From an uncultured Bacilli bacterium (GTDB lineage Bacteria > Bacillota_I > Bacilli_A > RF39 > UBA660): 63,485 nucleotides of DNA. Made by a program: the position numbers and the translations under genes. Below the pieces are notes generated by a model. That model was given only the letters and a program-made list of their open reading frames with translations, did not search any database and had not been told where the DNA came from. Positions 53,506 through 63,453 of the stretch are shown piece after piece. How positions within the stretch are numbered: the first letter of the stretch is position 1; each line of letters begins with the position of its first letter. Location: NCBI GenBank assembly GCA_934167935.1, contig CAKPMH010000005.1, positions 1-63,485 on the forward strand, given 5' to 3'.

Positions 53506-54566
53506 TTATTTATTCCTCCTTCATTTAAAGAAAACTTCATTTGAAATTCCTTATTTTTGGCTACACCTTTAATAAAATATTCTACAATTTTAGGATCAAA
53601 TTGTGTGCCCGCATTTTCACTGATAATTTTTAGCACTTCATATAATGATTTTTGACCATTATTTTTTACATATTCTCTATTTCCTGTTAAAGCATCAAAT
53701 GTATCTAAAACAGCTATTATTCTAGAAAAATATGGTATTTCATCTTTTTTTAAACCCCTAGGATATCCTTTACCATCATATCTTTCATGATGACTCAAAG
53801 CAATTTCTCTATAATCATCCATTAATTTTAAGTTAAATAAATAAGCATTTTCTGATACATGTTTTTTTATATCATAATACTCATTATCAGTTAGTGATTC
53901 TTTCTTTTTTAATATTTGATTTGGAATAGTAAGTTTACCTATATCATGTAATAAACATGCTTTTTTTAAAAAGATAATATCTTCTTTTTTCATTTTTTTA
54001 TTATCTGGCATTCCATCAACAAATATATCAACATAATCGCTTACATTTTTTACATGTTTATATGTAACTTCGTCTTTATCTTTTATTAAATTTAATAATT
54101 CATCTATAACTTTTTTTTCTAATTCATTATTTTCTAAGTTTTTATATTTTTCTTCTATATTTTTAATATTTTGCTTTTCTACTTCAAAATATTTTAATGT
54201 TTTTGATTTGTAAATTTTTCTTTCAATTTCATTTATTGTTTTTTTTAGCAAATCATTATCAAGCAAAATTTTTTCATTAACATAATAAACTTTTATATTT
54301 AAATCTAATAATATTTGTTGTTCTTCTTCTGTTAATTTAGTGGTTGGTTTCATTATTAAAATATCTGGTCTATTTAATAAATTTTGATTTTTTATCCAAC
54401 TCAAGTCATTTATTCTATATTTATTACAATTATATTTTTCTATATTTAAGCAAATTATTTTTTCTAAATCAAAGTTTTCTAATTTATAAAAAGCAACTTG
54501 ATATGCATCATTTTTATTTTTGCATATATCATCCATAATTAACTTAGTTATTGGTATAATTTGCAT
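53502..54566 (-). CDS. HD-GYP domain protein (probable cyclic-di-nucleotide phosphodiesterase)
   Basis: About 354 residues. Residues 170-340 hold the HD-GYP domain: LLHDIGKLTIPNQIL with the HD pair, and SHHERYDGKGYPRGLKKDEI with the GYP triad, then DTFDALTGNREY. These enzymes usually hydrolyse cyclic di-GMP. The N-terminal 160 residues are an unidentified domain with a helical linker; it is not a clear receiver domain. It lies between two spore-protein genes, so a sporulation or germination role is possible but unproved. ATG 54564-54566 with AGGTGAT upstream. Confidence 0.88.
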   Translation of the reverse strand: MQIIPITKLIMDDICKNKNDAYQVAFYKLENFDLEKIICLNIEKYNCNKYRINDLSWIKNQNLLNRPDILIMKPTTKLTEEEQQILLDLNIKVYYVNEKILLDNDLLKKTINEIERKIYKSKTLKYFEVEKQNIKNIEEKYKNLENNELEKKVIDELLNLIKDKDEVTYKHVKNVSDYVDIFVDGMPDNKKMKKEDIIFLKKACLLHDIGKLTIPNQILKKKESLTDNEYYDIKKHVSENAYLFNLKLMDDYREIALSHHERYDGKGYPRGLKKDEIPYFSRIIAVLDTFDALTGNREYVKNNGQKSLYEVLKIISENAGTQFDPKIVEYFIKGVAKNKEFQMKFSLNEGGINK

Positions 54567-54649
54567 AATATCACCTATTATTATTCTATCACAAATATTT
54601 AAATATAACCATTTTGTATACATTTTATTTACGAGGTGACTAACTACAT

Positions 54650-54679
54650 ATAAAAACGACAGTTTATATCTGTCGTTTA
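54650..54679 (-). terminator. Terminator of the second SASP gene
   Basis: AAACGACAG / CTGTCGTTT stem with a seven-base loop and a U-run. Confidence 0.85.
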
Positions 54680-54682
54680 GAA

Positions 54683-54886
54683 TTATTTAGATTGATAATT
54701 CATACCACCTAAGTGTTGTTCACCCATTTGAACTAATCTTTTAGTGATTTCACCACCAACTCTTCCGTTAGCACGACTAGTTGCATCTGGTCCCATTGTA
54801 ACACCTAATTCATTTGCTATTTCATATTTCATGTTTTCAATAGCTTGTTTACTTCCTGGTACTACCATTTTATTTTTATTATTCAT
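54683..54886 (-). CDS. Small acid-soluble spore protein, alpha/beta type
   Basis: 67 residues. [20 protein letters not shown] is the shared core with the GPR cut site, and [19 protein letters not shown] ends the DNA-binding part. Slightly longer than the paralog at 52824, with a Gly/Asn C-terminus. Ribosome site AGGAGGTGA. A 7-bp inverted repeat lies directly upstream. Monocistronic, with its own terminator. Together the two SASPs show that the organism forms spores. Confidence 0.95.
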   Translation of the reverse strand: MNNKNKMVVPGSKQAIENMKYEIANELGVTMGPDATSRANGRVGGEITKRLVQMGEQHLGGMNYQSK

Positions 54887-54899
54887 TTAATTCACCTCC

Positions 54900-54922
54900 T
54901 GTACACTTATAGCTTGTGTACA
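54900..54922. promoter_or_regulatory. Inverted repeat upstream of the second SASP gene
   Basis: TGTACAC, nine bases, GTGTACA. It ends at the ribosome-binding site AGGAGG. It could be an operator or an mRNA hairpin near the start. Confidence 0.35.
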
Positions 54923-54961
54923 TTTGGTAATTTAATACTCTTTTTTTTTGTTAATTTTTGG

Positions 54962-56137
54962 TTATAGATAATCATTATATTTATTTTCTTCAAGATTTGT
55001 TATTACTTCCATATTATCTATACATTCATCTATTAGTTTTTTATAATCAAAACTATTTTCATATTGTATTGCTTTATTTAAATCTGGATTTATTACAGGA
55101 TGTTTTGGTAAAAATATTGTACAACAATCTTCATATGGTAAAATGCTTGTTTCATATGTTCCTATTTTTGTAGCAATATCTATTATTTCTAATTTATCCA
55201 TACATGCTACTGGTCTAATTATTGGAAGATTTGTAACATTATTTATTACTATCATACTTGTTAATGTTTGGCTTGCCACTTGTCCTATACTCTCTCCATT
55301 AATAATTACTTTTAACTTTTTCTTTTTTACTACTTGTTCTGCTATTCTATACATCATTCTTCTCATAATAGTTATAATATAACTATCAGGACAATTTTTA
55401 TAAATTTCTTCCTGTATTTTTGTAAAAGGAATAACATTTACTTTTATATTACCAGAATATTCATTTATTATACTAGCAAGTTTAATTACCTTATTTTTTG
55501 CTTCTACACTTGTATGTGGAGGTGATTCAAAATATAAACATTCTAAATCAACGCCTCTTTTTAAAGACAAATAACCTGCAACTGGAGAATCTATTCCACC
55601 ACTCAACATTAATAATCCTTTTCCTTGAATTCCTACAGGATATCCTCCAATACCTTTTATTTCATTCGTATAAATAAATGTACCTTCCTTTCTTATTTCA
55701 ATATTTATTAAAACATCTGGATTATGTACATCTACTTTTAGATTTGTATTTTTAAGTACAAAACCGCCTATAATATTATTAAATTCCATACTATGAATTT
55801 CAAAATTTTTATCGGCTCTTTTAGTATTTACTTTAAATGTTCTATAATTATTATTTATTTTTTCTAAAACTTTATTTTTTATACTTTCTATATTAGTATC
55901 TACTTTATCTACTATTACTATACCATGTATTCCAAATACTTTTTTTAATTTTTTTACTATATTATCTAATGAAGCACTACTACATTCTATATACATTCTA
56001 ACTCTATCTTTTGTTATTTTATACTCTTCATTTTTTAAAATTTTATTTATATTATTTTCTAACATATTAATAAAAATTTTTCTATTTGCTTTTTTTGTAG
56101 TAAGTTCTCCATATTTAATCATTATAAGTTTATCCAT
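54962..56137 (-). CDS. thiI: tRNA 4-thiouridine synthetase ThiI
   Basis: About 391 residues. An N-terminal ferredoxin-like and THUMP part (about 1-165; IMIKYGELTTKKANRKIF, then THUMP) is followed by the PP-loop ATPase motif LLMLSGGIDSPVAGYLSLKR. The conserved Cys is likely in ILPYEDCCTIFLPKHPV. It adds sulfur to U8 of tRNA and in many bacteria also serves thiamine synthesis. It lacks the C-terminal rhodanese domain, as is normal in Firmicutes. ATG 56135-56137 with AGGTGAT; the longer frame upstream overlaps the neighbouring gene's terminator. Confidence 0.93.
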   Translation of the reverse strand: MDKLIMIKYGELTTKKANRKIFINMLENNINKILKNEEYKITKDRVRMYIECSSASLDNIVKKLKKVFGIHGIVIVDKVDTNIESIKNKVLEKINNNYRTFKVNTKRADKNFEIHSMEFNNIIGGFVLKNTNLKVDVHNPDVLINIEIRKEGTFIYTNEIKGIGGYPVGIQGKGLLMLSGGIDSPVAGYLSLKRGVDLECLYFESPPHTSVEAKNKVIKLASIINEYSGNIKVNVIPFTKIQEEIYKNCPDSYIITIMRRMMYRIAEQVVKKKKLKVIINGESIGQVASQTLTSMIVINNVTNLPIIRPVACMDKLEIIDIATKIGTYETSILPYEDCCTIFLPKHPVINPDLNKAIQYENSFDYKKLIDECIDNMEVITNLEENKYNDYL

Positions 56138-56167
56138 TATATCACCTATTAAATTATACATTAAATA

Positions 56168-56197
56168 ATAAAAAAAAGGAATATTATAATTCCTTTT
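56168..56197 (-). terminator. Terminator of the collagen-glycosyltransferase operon
   Basis: AAAGGAAT / ATTCCTTT stem followed by eight U; it begins inside the end of the glycosyltransferase gene. Confidence 0.8.
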
Positions 56198-57260
56198 CAA
56201 AGATTTTTTTATTATTTATGAGTCTTTCATTATCTTTATCCATTTCTAGTGCTAAATTAATATTTTTAATAGCATTTTCTCTGTCTTTTAAATAATAGTA
56301 TGATATAGATAATAAATCATATATTGTTGAATCATAGCTAAATATTTCATTAATATATGTTTTAGGATGTTTTTTTATTTTTAAAGCTAAATTACAATAA
56401 TAAATAACCTTATCGTAATTTTCCATCTCATACTGAAGTAAAGCCATTTCAACATATGGATCTCTTAAGTAAGGGGCTTCATCTATAGCTTTTAAAAGCC
56501 ACATATTTGCTTCCTCATATCGTTTTAAATTTTTATATGATCGAGCTATAAAACGCATTGATGCACATCTTTCATCTTTCCAAGTAGCTTTTTTTAAACT
56601 TAAATGTTTAATTAATGTATCAATACATTCATTCCATTTATGATAATACATATATTCTCTTCCTAAATAATGCATATTTCTATCATCTAGTGGGTCTTCT
56701 TTTACCGATAATTCTAAAAGTTTTAAATAACTTCCTCGTGATTTTGTTGAATCAGGATAATGATTCACTGTAATTAAATCTGTTGTAATAAATTCTTCTT
56801 TATCACCTAGAAAACTAAGTACTTCATGAACAGGATGTGTCCATTTATAATTATTTCTTGAATGAATTTTATCAATATAAAAATTTACAATAGGTTTATT
56901 ATTTTCATCTAATTTCCAATTATAATTATATCTAAGTCTCGTTGTTTCATCCTTCCATAAATTATTTATTATTTCTATAAAACCAGGTTGAATAACCTCA
57001 TCTAAATCTAAACATATACATATATCAACATCATTAGGCACCATTTTTAATGAAAGATTACGTGCAACATCAAATCGCCAAGGATCAATTATTTTTTGTT
57101 CAACTATAGCTCCTCTTTGTTTTAATTTAGAAACAGTATCATCTGTAGAACCTGTATCTAAAACATAAACTTTATCTATTTCTTTTAATGAATCCATAAA
57201 CCTATCTACAAATTTTTCTTCGTTTTTACTTATAGCATATACACAAATTTTATATTTCAT
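56184..57260 (-). CDS. GT2 glycosyltransferase with TPR tail (SunS-like)
   Basis: 358 residues. Residues 1-190: GT2 domain with CVYAISKNEEKFVDRFMDSL, VLDTGSTDDTV and CICLDLDEVIQPGF (DLD metal site), and KWTHPVHEVL. Residues 195-355: helical repeats of TPR type (YHKWNECIDTLIKHL, LKRYEEANMWLLKAIDEAP, MENYDKVIYYCNLALKI, LKDRENAIKNINLALEMDKD). Proteins with this plan often glycosylate peptides or proteins; SunS is an example. The ATG lies five bases after the collagen-like gene's stop. The natural inference is that it decorates Thr residues of the collagen-like protein. Confidence 0.87.
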   Translation of the reverse strand: MKYKICVYAISKNEEKFVDRFMDSLKEIDKVYVLDTGSTDDTVSKLKQRGAIVEQKIIDPWRFDVARNLSLKMVPNDVDICICLDLDEVIQPGFIEIINNLWKDETTRLRYNYNWKLDENNKPIVNFYIDKIHSRNNYKWTHPVHEVLSFLGDKEEFITTDLITVNHYPDSTKSRGSYLKLLELSVKEDPLDDRNMHYLGREYMYYHKWNECIDTLIKHLSLKKATWKDERCASMRFIARSYKNLKRYEEANMWLLKAIDEAPYLRDPYVEMALLQYEMENYDKVIYYCNLALKIKKHPKTYINEIFSYDSTIYDLLSISYYYLKDRENAIKNINLALEMDKDNERLINNKKIFEKEL

Positions 57261-57265
57261 TTTTA

Positions 57266-58279
<1,014 letters not shown>

Positions 58280-58399
58280 CTATTTTTTTCATAAAAATAT
58301 TTATAAATGATTTCTATTAAATTTTTTCATCTTCATATTAAACAGTACCATAATTCATATTTTACATATAATAAATTAGAAAATAAAAGGAGGGATATT

Positions 58400-59389
58400 T
58401 TGAAAAAATTTTTATTTTCAATTATTGGTTTATTGGTAATAATTACATGTATAGTCATTGTATTTATAAACAATAATCAAAAATCAAATTTGAAAAAAAT
58501 AAAAGTTGCAGAAGTTACACATTCAGTATTTTATGCACCACAATATGTAGCTCATGCTCTTAAATATTTTGAAAATGAAGGTTTAGATGTAGAAATAATA
58601 CTAACACCCGGAGCAGATGCAGTTGCTGCTGCAGTACTTTCAGGAGATGTACAAATAGGTTTTTGTGGAAGTGAACAAACAATATATATATATAATCAAA
58701 GAGAAAAAGATTATTTAATCAATTTTTCAGCATTAACAAAAAAGGATGGAAGTTTTTTAATTTCAAGAAAAGAAAACAAAAATTTTAAGGTAGAAGATTT
58801 AAAAAACAGCCATATAATAGCAGGTAGAAAAGGTGGAATGCCTTCAATGACACTAAAATGGGCATTAAATCAAAAAAATATAAATACAGAAAAAGACTTA
58901 AAATTTGATACTAGTATAGCTTTTGCATCTATGAATGGAGCATTTATAGGAGGAACTGGAGATTATGTAACAGCTTTTGAACCATCAGCATCACAACTTG
59001 TAAAACAAGGATATGGACATATTGTAGCATCAGTTGGAGAATTAGGAGGAAATGTACCATATACTACATATAATGCTAAAAAAAGCTATATAAATAAAAA
59101 TAAAGATGTTATAAAAGGATTTACTAAAGCAACACAAAAAGGACTAGATTATATACATAAACATTCATCAAAAGAAATTGCAAATGTTATTACAACATAT
59201 TTTCCAGATGTATCATATAATGAATTAGTAAACTCTATTCAAAAATACAAAGATATAGATTCATGGTATGAAACAACAGAAATAAATGAAAAAGATTTTA
59301 GCCATATACAAGAAATTATTAAAAATGATAATGAATTAGATAAAATTGCACCTTTTGATAAATTAGTAAATAACTCATTTTCTAAATAA
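58400..59389 (+). CDS. ABC transporter substrate-binding protein (NMT1/THI5-like)
   Basis: About 329 residues from a TTG start (58400-58402) with AGGAGGG upstream. An N-terminal hydrophobic segment (FLFSIIGLLVIITCIVIVFI) anchors it; a Cys lies near, but the residue before it is Thr, so a lipobox is doubtful. The mature part has VTHSVFYAPQYVAHALKYFE, LSGDVQIGFCGSEQTIYIYN, SHIIAGRKGGMPSMTLKWAL and FIGGTGDYVTAFEPSASQL, typical of the SsuA/THI5-like family. Substrates in this family include pyrimidine thiamine precursors, sulfonates and taurine. No TPP riboswitch is seen upstream, so the substrate is open. First gene of a three-gene importer operon. Confidence 0.9.
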   Translation: MKKFLFSIIGLLVIITCIVIVFINNNQKSNLKKIKVAEVTHSVFYAPQYVAHALKYFENEGLDVEIILTPGADAVAAAVLSGDVQIGFCGSEQTIYIYNQREKDYLINFSALTKKDGSFLISRKENKNFKVEDLKNSHIIAGRKGGMPSMTLKWALNQKNINTEKDLKFDTSIAFASMNGAFIGGTGDYVTAFEPSASQLVKQGYGHIVASVGELGGNVPYTTYNAKKSYINKNKDVIKGFTKATQKGLDYIHKHSSKEIANVITTYFPDVSYNELVNSIQKYKDIDSWYETTEINEKDFSHIQEIIKNDNELDKIAPFDKLVNNSFSK

Positions 59390-60135
59390 TGAATAAAATA
59401 TTAGAAATTAAAAATTTAAGAAAAATTTATCACACTAAAAAAGATGAAATATTAGCTGTTGATAATTTTTCTTTTGATTTATATAAAGGTGAATTTATTT
59501 CAATAGTTGGTCCAAGTGGCTGTGGTAAAAGTACAATTCTATCAATACTATGTAATTTAATTGATTGTAGTAGTGGAGAAATAAAATTTAATAATAATTC
59601 TAAAATAGGATATATGCTACAAGAGGATAGTTTATTTGATTTTAGAAATATATTAAATAATTGTTTGATAGGTTTAGAAATAAATGGTAATTTAACTGAG
59701 GATTCAAAAAAAAATACAGAAAAATTATTAAAAAAATATGGATTATATGAATTCAAAGATAAATATCCATGTAATTTATCAGGTGGAATGAGACAAAGAG
59801 TTGCTTTAATTAGAACATTAGCAACTAATCCAGATATATTACTTTTAGATGAACCATTTAGTGCACTTGATTATCAAACAAGATTATCAGTATCTGATGA
59901 TGTATATAAAATAATAAAAAAAGAAAATAAAAGTGCTATCATGGTAACACATGATATTGCTGAAGCTGTATCAATGTCAGATCGAATAATAGTATTAACA
60001 GGAAGACCAAGTAAAATTAAAAATATATATGATATAGAATTAGAAAACAAATCAACTCCAATAAACAATAGAAAAGATACTAAATTTAATTATTATTACG
60101 ATATGATATGGAAGGATATAGATTTTCATGTATAG
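59389..60135 (+). CDS. ABC transporter ATP-binding protein (SsuB/ThiZ-like)
   Basis: 248 residues. Walker A GPSGCGKSTILS, Q-loop YMLQEDSLFDFRNI, signature NLSGGMRQRVALIRTLA, Walker B ILLLDEPFSALD and H-loop MVTHDIAEAVSMSDRIIVL. The D-loop and ARNI-like Q-loop spacing are those of nitrate/sulfonate/taurine-type importers. Start ATG overlaps the stop of the binding-protein gene by one base (TAATG). It powers the importer made with its two neighbours. Confidence 0.94.
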   Translation: MNKILEIKNLRKIYHTKKDEILAVDNFSFDLYKGEFISIVGPSGCGKSTILSILCNLIDCSSGEIKFNNNSKIGYMLQEDSLFDFRNILNNCLIGLEINGNLTEDSKKNTEKLLKKYGLYEFKDKYPCNLSGGMRQRVALIRTLATNPDILLLDEPFSALDYQTRLSVSDDVYKIIKKENKSAIMVTHDIAEAVSMSDRIIVLTGRPSKIKNIYDIELENKSTPINNRKDTKFNYYYDMIWKDIDFHV

Positions 60136-60913
60136 TGAAGAACATAAATTATATCTAAAAAAAATTAAAAAATACAATTTTTTAGTTAAATTCTTCCAAA
60201 TAATGATTTTAATAATATTATTATTGTTATGGCAATTTTTAGCTGACAAAGAAATAATTAATAGTTTTATAACATCAAGTCCAAAAGAAATAATTAAAAT
60301 GATTGTTCATCTACATAAAACAAATAATTTATATCAACATATATGGACAACAATATATGAAACAATGATAAGTTTTATTTTAGGAACCTTTTTAGGATGT
60401 ATAATTGCAAGTATATTATGGTGGAATAAATTTGTATCAAAAATTATTGATCCTTTTTTAACAATACTAAATAGCTTGCCAAAAGTAGCGCTTGGACCTA
60501 TCATTATAATTTGGTTTGGTGCAGGAATAAAATCGATAATAATAATGTCATTACTTATTTCATTAATTATAACTATAATTAATGTTGCAGAGGGTTTTGA
60601 TAAGACTGATGAAAATAAGATTAAATTATTAAAATCATTTAAAGCCAAGAAATATCAAATATTTTTTAAACTTGTTTTACCATACAATTATAAAACAATA
60701 ATAAATGCCTTAAAAATAAATATAAGTATGTCTTTAATAGGTGTCATCATGGGAGAATTTCTTGTTTCAAAAAAAGGTATTGGTTATTTAATAATATATG
60801 GATCACAAGTATTTAATTTAAGTTTAGTAATGACAGGTATTGTTTTATTAGCAATAGTTTCAATAATTATGTATTATTCTGTTTCATACATAGAAAAAAG
60901 ACTATTAAAATAG
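60128..60913 (+). CDS. ABC transporter permease (SsuC/ThiX-like)
   Basis: 261 residues with six membrane helices. TIYETMISFILGTFLGCIIA, LPKVALGPIIIIWFGAGIKS (the conserved P-L/V-A-LxPLxxxWFG element) and the EAA-like loop LLKSFKAKKYQIFFKLVLPY are present. It overlaps the ATPase gene by eight bases, so translation is coupled. The stop is inside the bidirectional terminator with tsaD. Confidence 0.93.
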   Translation: MYSEEHKLYLKKIKKYNFLVKFFQIMILIILLLLWQFLADKEIINSFITSSPKEIIKMIVHLHKTNNLYQHIWTTIYETMISFILGTFLGCIIASILWWNKFVSKIIDPFLTILNSLPKVALGPIIIIWFGAGIKSIIIMSLLISLIITIINVAEGFDKTDENKIKLLKSFKAKKYQIFFKLVLPYNYKTIINALKINISMSLIGVIMGEFLVSKKGIGYLIIYGSQVFNLSLVMTGIVLLAIVSIIMYYSVSYIEKRLLK

Positions 60914-60921
60914 TCTTTTTT
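60894..60921. terminator. Bidirectional terminator between the ABC importer and tsaD
   Basis: AAAAGACTATTAAAATAGTCTTTT with T-runs on both strands. It covers the last codons of the permease and the stop of tsaD. Confidence 0.85.
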
Positions 60922-61924
60922 AATTTAATTTATCAGTTGCTTTAACATTTAAATCAAGTGATGCTCTTCTTCCTAATTTGTATGCATAATAACCAGCAGC
61001 ACCAATCATAGCCGCATTATCAGTGCAATACTCTAATTTAGGTATTGTTAAATTTATGCCTTCTTTTAAACACAATTCACTAAATTTATCTCTTATACCC
61101 TTATTAGCAGATACACCACCAGCAATAATTAAATTTTTTACATCATATTTTCTTAAAGCTCTCATTGTTTTTTTAGTTAAAATTTCAATAACTCTATTTT
61201 GAAAAGAAGTTGCTAAATCTTGTACATTTATATCATTTCCTTTTTGTTCCTCATTATGTTTTAAGTTAATTACTGCACTTTTAATACCACTAAAACTAAA
61301 ATTATATGAATCATCATCAAGTGGTATCGGAAGATTATATGTATCCTTACCAATATGAGCTAATCTATCAACTTTTGGTCCACCTGGATATGGTAAATTA
61401 ATGACTCTAGCAACCTTATCATATGCTTCACCAACAGCATCATCTAAAGTTGAACCAATAACTTCAAAATTATAATCCTCTTTCATATAAACAAGTTCAG
61501 TATGTCCCCCACTAATAACTAAAGCAATTAAAGGAAATCTCATTGATTTTTCTAAATTATTTGCATAAATATGCCCAGCAATATGATGAACTGGAACAAG
61601 TGGCTTATTATAAACATATGATAAGGTTTTTGCAGCCTGTAAACCTATAAGTAATGATCCAACTAAACCTGGTCCATATGTAACAGCAATTGCATCAATA
61701 TCTTCCATACTAAGATTTGCATCATTAAGTGCTTGCTCCAAAACAATAGTAATATTTTCAATATGCATTCTGCTTGCAATTTCAGGGACAACCCCACCAT
61801 AATTAGAATGTGTATCCATTTGTGACAAAACAATATTAGAAATTATTTTGCATCCATTTTTTATAATTGCAACACTTGTTTCATCACAACTTGATTCAAT
61901 TGCTAAAATATATGTATCTTTCAT
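60920..61924 (-). CDS. tsaD: tRNA N6-threonylcarbamoyladenosine transferase TsaD
   Basis: 334 residues. [13 protein letters not shown] opens the ASKHA fold. [13 protein letters not shown] supplies the metal-binding His pair and [20 protein letters not shown] the next conserved block; [20 protein letters not shown] and [13 protein letters not shown] complete the family pattern. It transfers the threonylcarbamoyl group to A37 of ANN-decoding tRNAs together with TsaB and TsaE. It is last in the tsaE-tsaB-rimI-tsaD operon, one base after rimI. Confidence 0.97.
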   Translation of the reverse strand: MKDTYILAIESSCDETSVAIIKNGCKIISNIVLSQMDTHSNYGGVVPEIASRMHIENITIVLEQALNDANLSMEDIDAIAVTYGPGLVGSLLIGLQAAKTLSYVYNKPLVPVHHIAGHIYANNLEKSMRFPLIALVISGGHTELVYMKEDYNFEVIGSTLDDAVGEAYDKVARVINLPYPGGPKVDRLAHIGKDTYNLPIPLDDDSYNFSFSGIKSAVINLKHNEEQKGNDINVQDLATSFQNRVIEILTKKTMRALRKYDVKNLIIAGGVSANKGIRDKFSELCLKEGINLTIPKLEYCTDNAAMIGAAGYYAYKLGRRASLDLNVKATDKLN

Positions 61925-61925
61925 T

Positions 61926-62321
61926 TTATACCACCCTAACCATTAAATAAGCATCATCATTATTAAAATAATTTTTTCGCAATGCCTCTATTTTAAAATT
62001 AAATTTTTCATATAATTTAATTGCACTAACATTATTAATGTTAACTTCTAAACTTATATTACAACAATTATTTTTTTTACATTCAAAAATTACATAATCA
62101 ATAAGTTCACTTGCAATCTTTTGATTTCTATATTCTAAATCAACAGCAATATATTCAATCTCACATCGATCATAAATTAAATCAAAAATACAAAAACCAA
62201 TTATATTATCATCTTTTTTATAAATTGCTATTTTTGAATAAATAGTTGTTTTAATTTCAAAGTTAAATATTTTATAAAAAATTTCTTTTATTTTATCTAA
62301 ATCATTAGTTATTTCTATCAT
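61926..62321 (-). CDS. rimI: GNAT acetyltransferase RimI-like
   Basis: 131 residues. GNAT core with [20 protein letters not shown] (strand 4 and the acetyl-CoA loop), [35 protein letters not shown]. The loop QKIASEL replaces the usual Q/RGxGxA/G and is less Gly-rich than normal. RimI acetylates the N-terminus of S18 in E. coli, and related enzymes sit in the tsa operon in most bacteria. The gene overlaps tsaB by 17 bases. The family call is sure; the substrate is not. Confidence 0.88.
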   Translation of the reverse strand: MIEITNDLDKIKEIFYKIFNFEIKTTIYSKIAIYKKDDNIIGFCIFDLIYDRCEIEYIAVDLEYRNQKIASELIDYVIFECKKNNCCNISLEVNINNVSAIKLYEKFNFKIEALRKNYFNNDDAYLMVRVV

Positions 62322-62937
62322 TAAGTTTTTCCTCGGCTTCAGTTAACTTTAAATAAATTGGGTTTACTTTATGAGGATTAGTTGGCAAATCATTAACATG
62401 TTTATTAACTATTTTTAAAATATCAATTTTTGGTTTATTACATGAAACAAAATTATTTGATTCACTAACAAACAAGATGTCATCTTTAATATTTTTAATA
62501 TCATTTTCTAACGTATCAAATTTTATATATTTATCAGAAACATAATTAGATAAATCATTATTGTATATACCAGCATAAACATATCCTCTTCTAGCATCAA
62601 TAAAAGAACAAACATATTTTTTATCTGTATCATATGATGCCATAACTTCAAGAGAAGAAATAGGAATAATGTCAATATTTAAAGACCATGCAATTACCTT
62701 AGCAACAGTAACTCCAATTCTTATTCCGGTAAATGATCCAGGACCAACAGATATATATATTCTATTTAAGTCATTAACTTTATAACCATTTTTATCTAAC
62801 ATATTTTTCATAACAGGTAACAACTTTTCAGATAATTTATTATCATTTTCAAATTCAACATAATCAATTAAATCTTTTTCATTTAATAAACCTATTTTTA
62901 TTATTAGACTACAAGTATCTAAAAAAAGAGAAATCAT
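62305..62937 (-). CDS. tsaB: tRNA threonylcarbamoyladenosine biosynthesis protein TsaB
   Basis: 210 residues. LFLDTCSLIIKIGLLNE is the first nucleotide-binding-like strand, and YISVGPGSFTGIRIGVTVAK the hallmark TsaB motif. FIDARRGYVYAGIYNND is also typical. TsaB is the scaffold partner of TsaD. It overlaps tsaE by four bases and rimI by 17. Slightly short at the C-terminus compared with E. coli, as in other Firmicutes. Confidence 0.95.
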   Translation of the reverse strand: MISLFLDTCSLIIKIGLLNEKDLIDYVEFENDNKLSEKLLPVMKNMLDKNGYKVNDLNRIYISVGPGSFTGIRIGVTVAKVIAWSLNIDIIPISSLEVMASYDTDKKYVCSFIDARRGYVYAGIYNNDLSNYVSDKYIKFDTLENDIKNIKDDILFVSESNNFVSCNKPKIDILKIVNKHVNDLPTNPHKVNPIYLKLTEAEEKLNDRNN

Positions 62938-63383
62938 AGAACAGCCTCACATAATTCCTCGTATTTTTTACCATAAGGAGTTAAAACAAGTACTCTCTTA
63001 TTTTCATCAATAACTTTAAATTTAATATGTAGTCTCTCTTCTGGTAATATATCTTTAATAGTATCAGACCATTCAATGACAACAACGCCACCTTTTGTAA
63101 AATATTCTTCAATTCCAACACCATCTGTATTACCATCTAATTTATAAACATCCATATGATATAAAGGAAGTTCACCATCATATTCTTTAATAATAGAAAA
63201 AGTTGGAGAAGTTATACTTTCTCTTATACCTAAAGCATTAGCAATACCCTTAGTAAAAACTGTTTTTCCACTTCCAAGTTCTCCATCTAAACAAATAATC
63301 ATGTTGGGGAACTTTTCTGATTCAAAATTTTGAGCAATTTCAATCGTTTCCATTTCACTTCTTGTCGTAATTTTATATTCCAT
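62934..63383 (-). CDS. tsaE: tRNA threonylcarbamoyladenosine biosynthesis ATPase TsaE
   Basis: 149 residues. LDGELGSGKTVFTKGIANAL is the P-loop of the family, SPTFSIIKEYDGELPLYHMD and VVVIEWSDTIKDILPEERLH are the other conserved parts. It is the ATPase that drives the TsaB-TsaD cycle. First gene of its operon, with AGGTGAT upstream and a promoter 16 bases before the start codon. Confidence 0.96.
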   Translation of the reverse strand: MEYKITTRSEMETIEIAQNFESEKFPNMIICLDGELGSGKTVFTKGIANALGIRESITSPTFSIIKEYDGELPLYHMDVYKLDGNTDGVGIEEYFTKGGVVVIEWSDTIKDILPEERLHIKFKVIDENKRVLVLTPYGKKYEELCEAVL

Positions 63384-63398
63384 ATTATCACCTAATAT

Positions 63399-63428
63399 AT
63401 TATAACAAAAAAAAAAGTATTAATACAA
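63399..63428 (-). promoter_or_regulatory. Promoter of the tsaE-tsaB-rimI-tsaD operon
   Basis: TTGTAT (63423-63428), 18-base spacer, TATAAT (63399-63404). Confidence 0.65.
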
Positions 63429-63453
63429 TACTAAATTAAACAAAAAAAAAATT

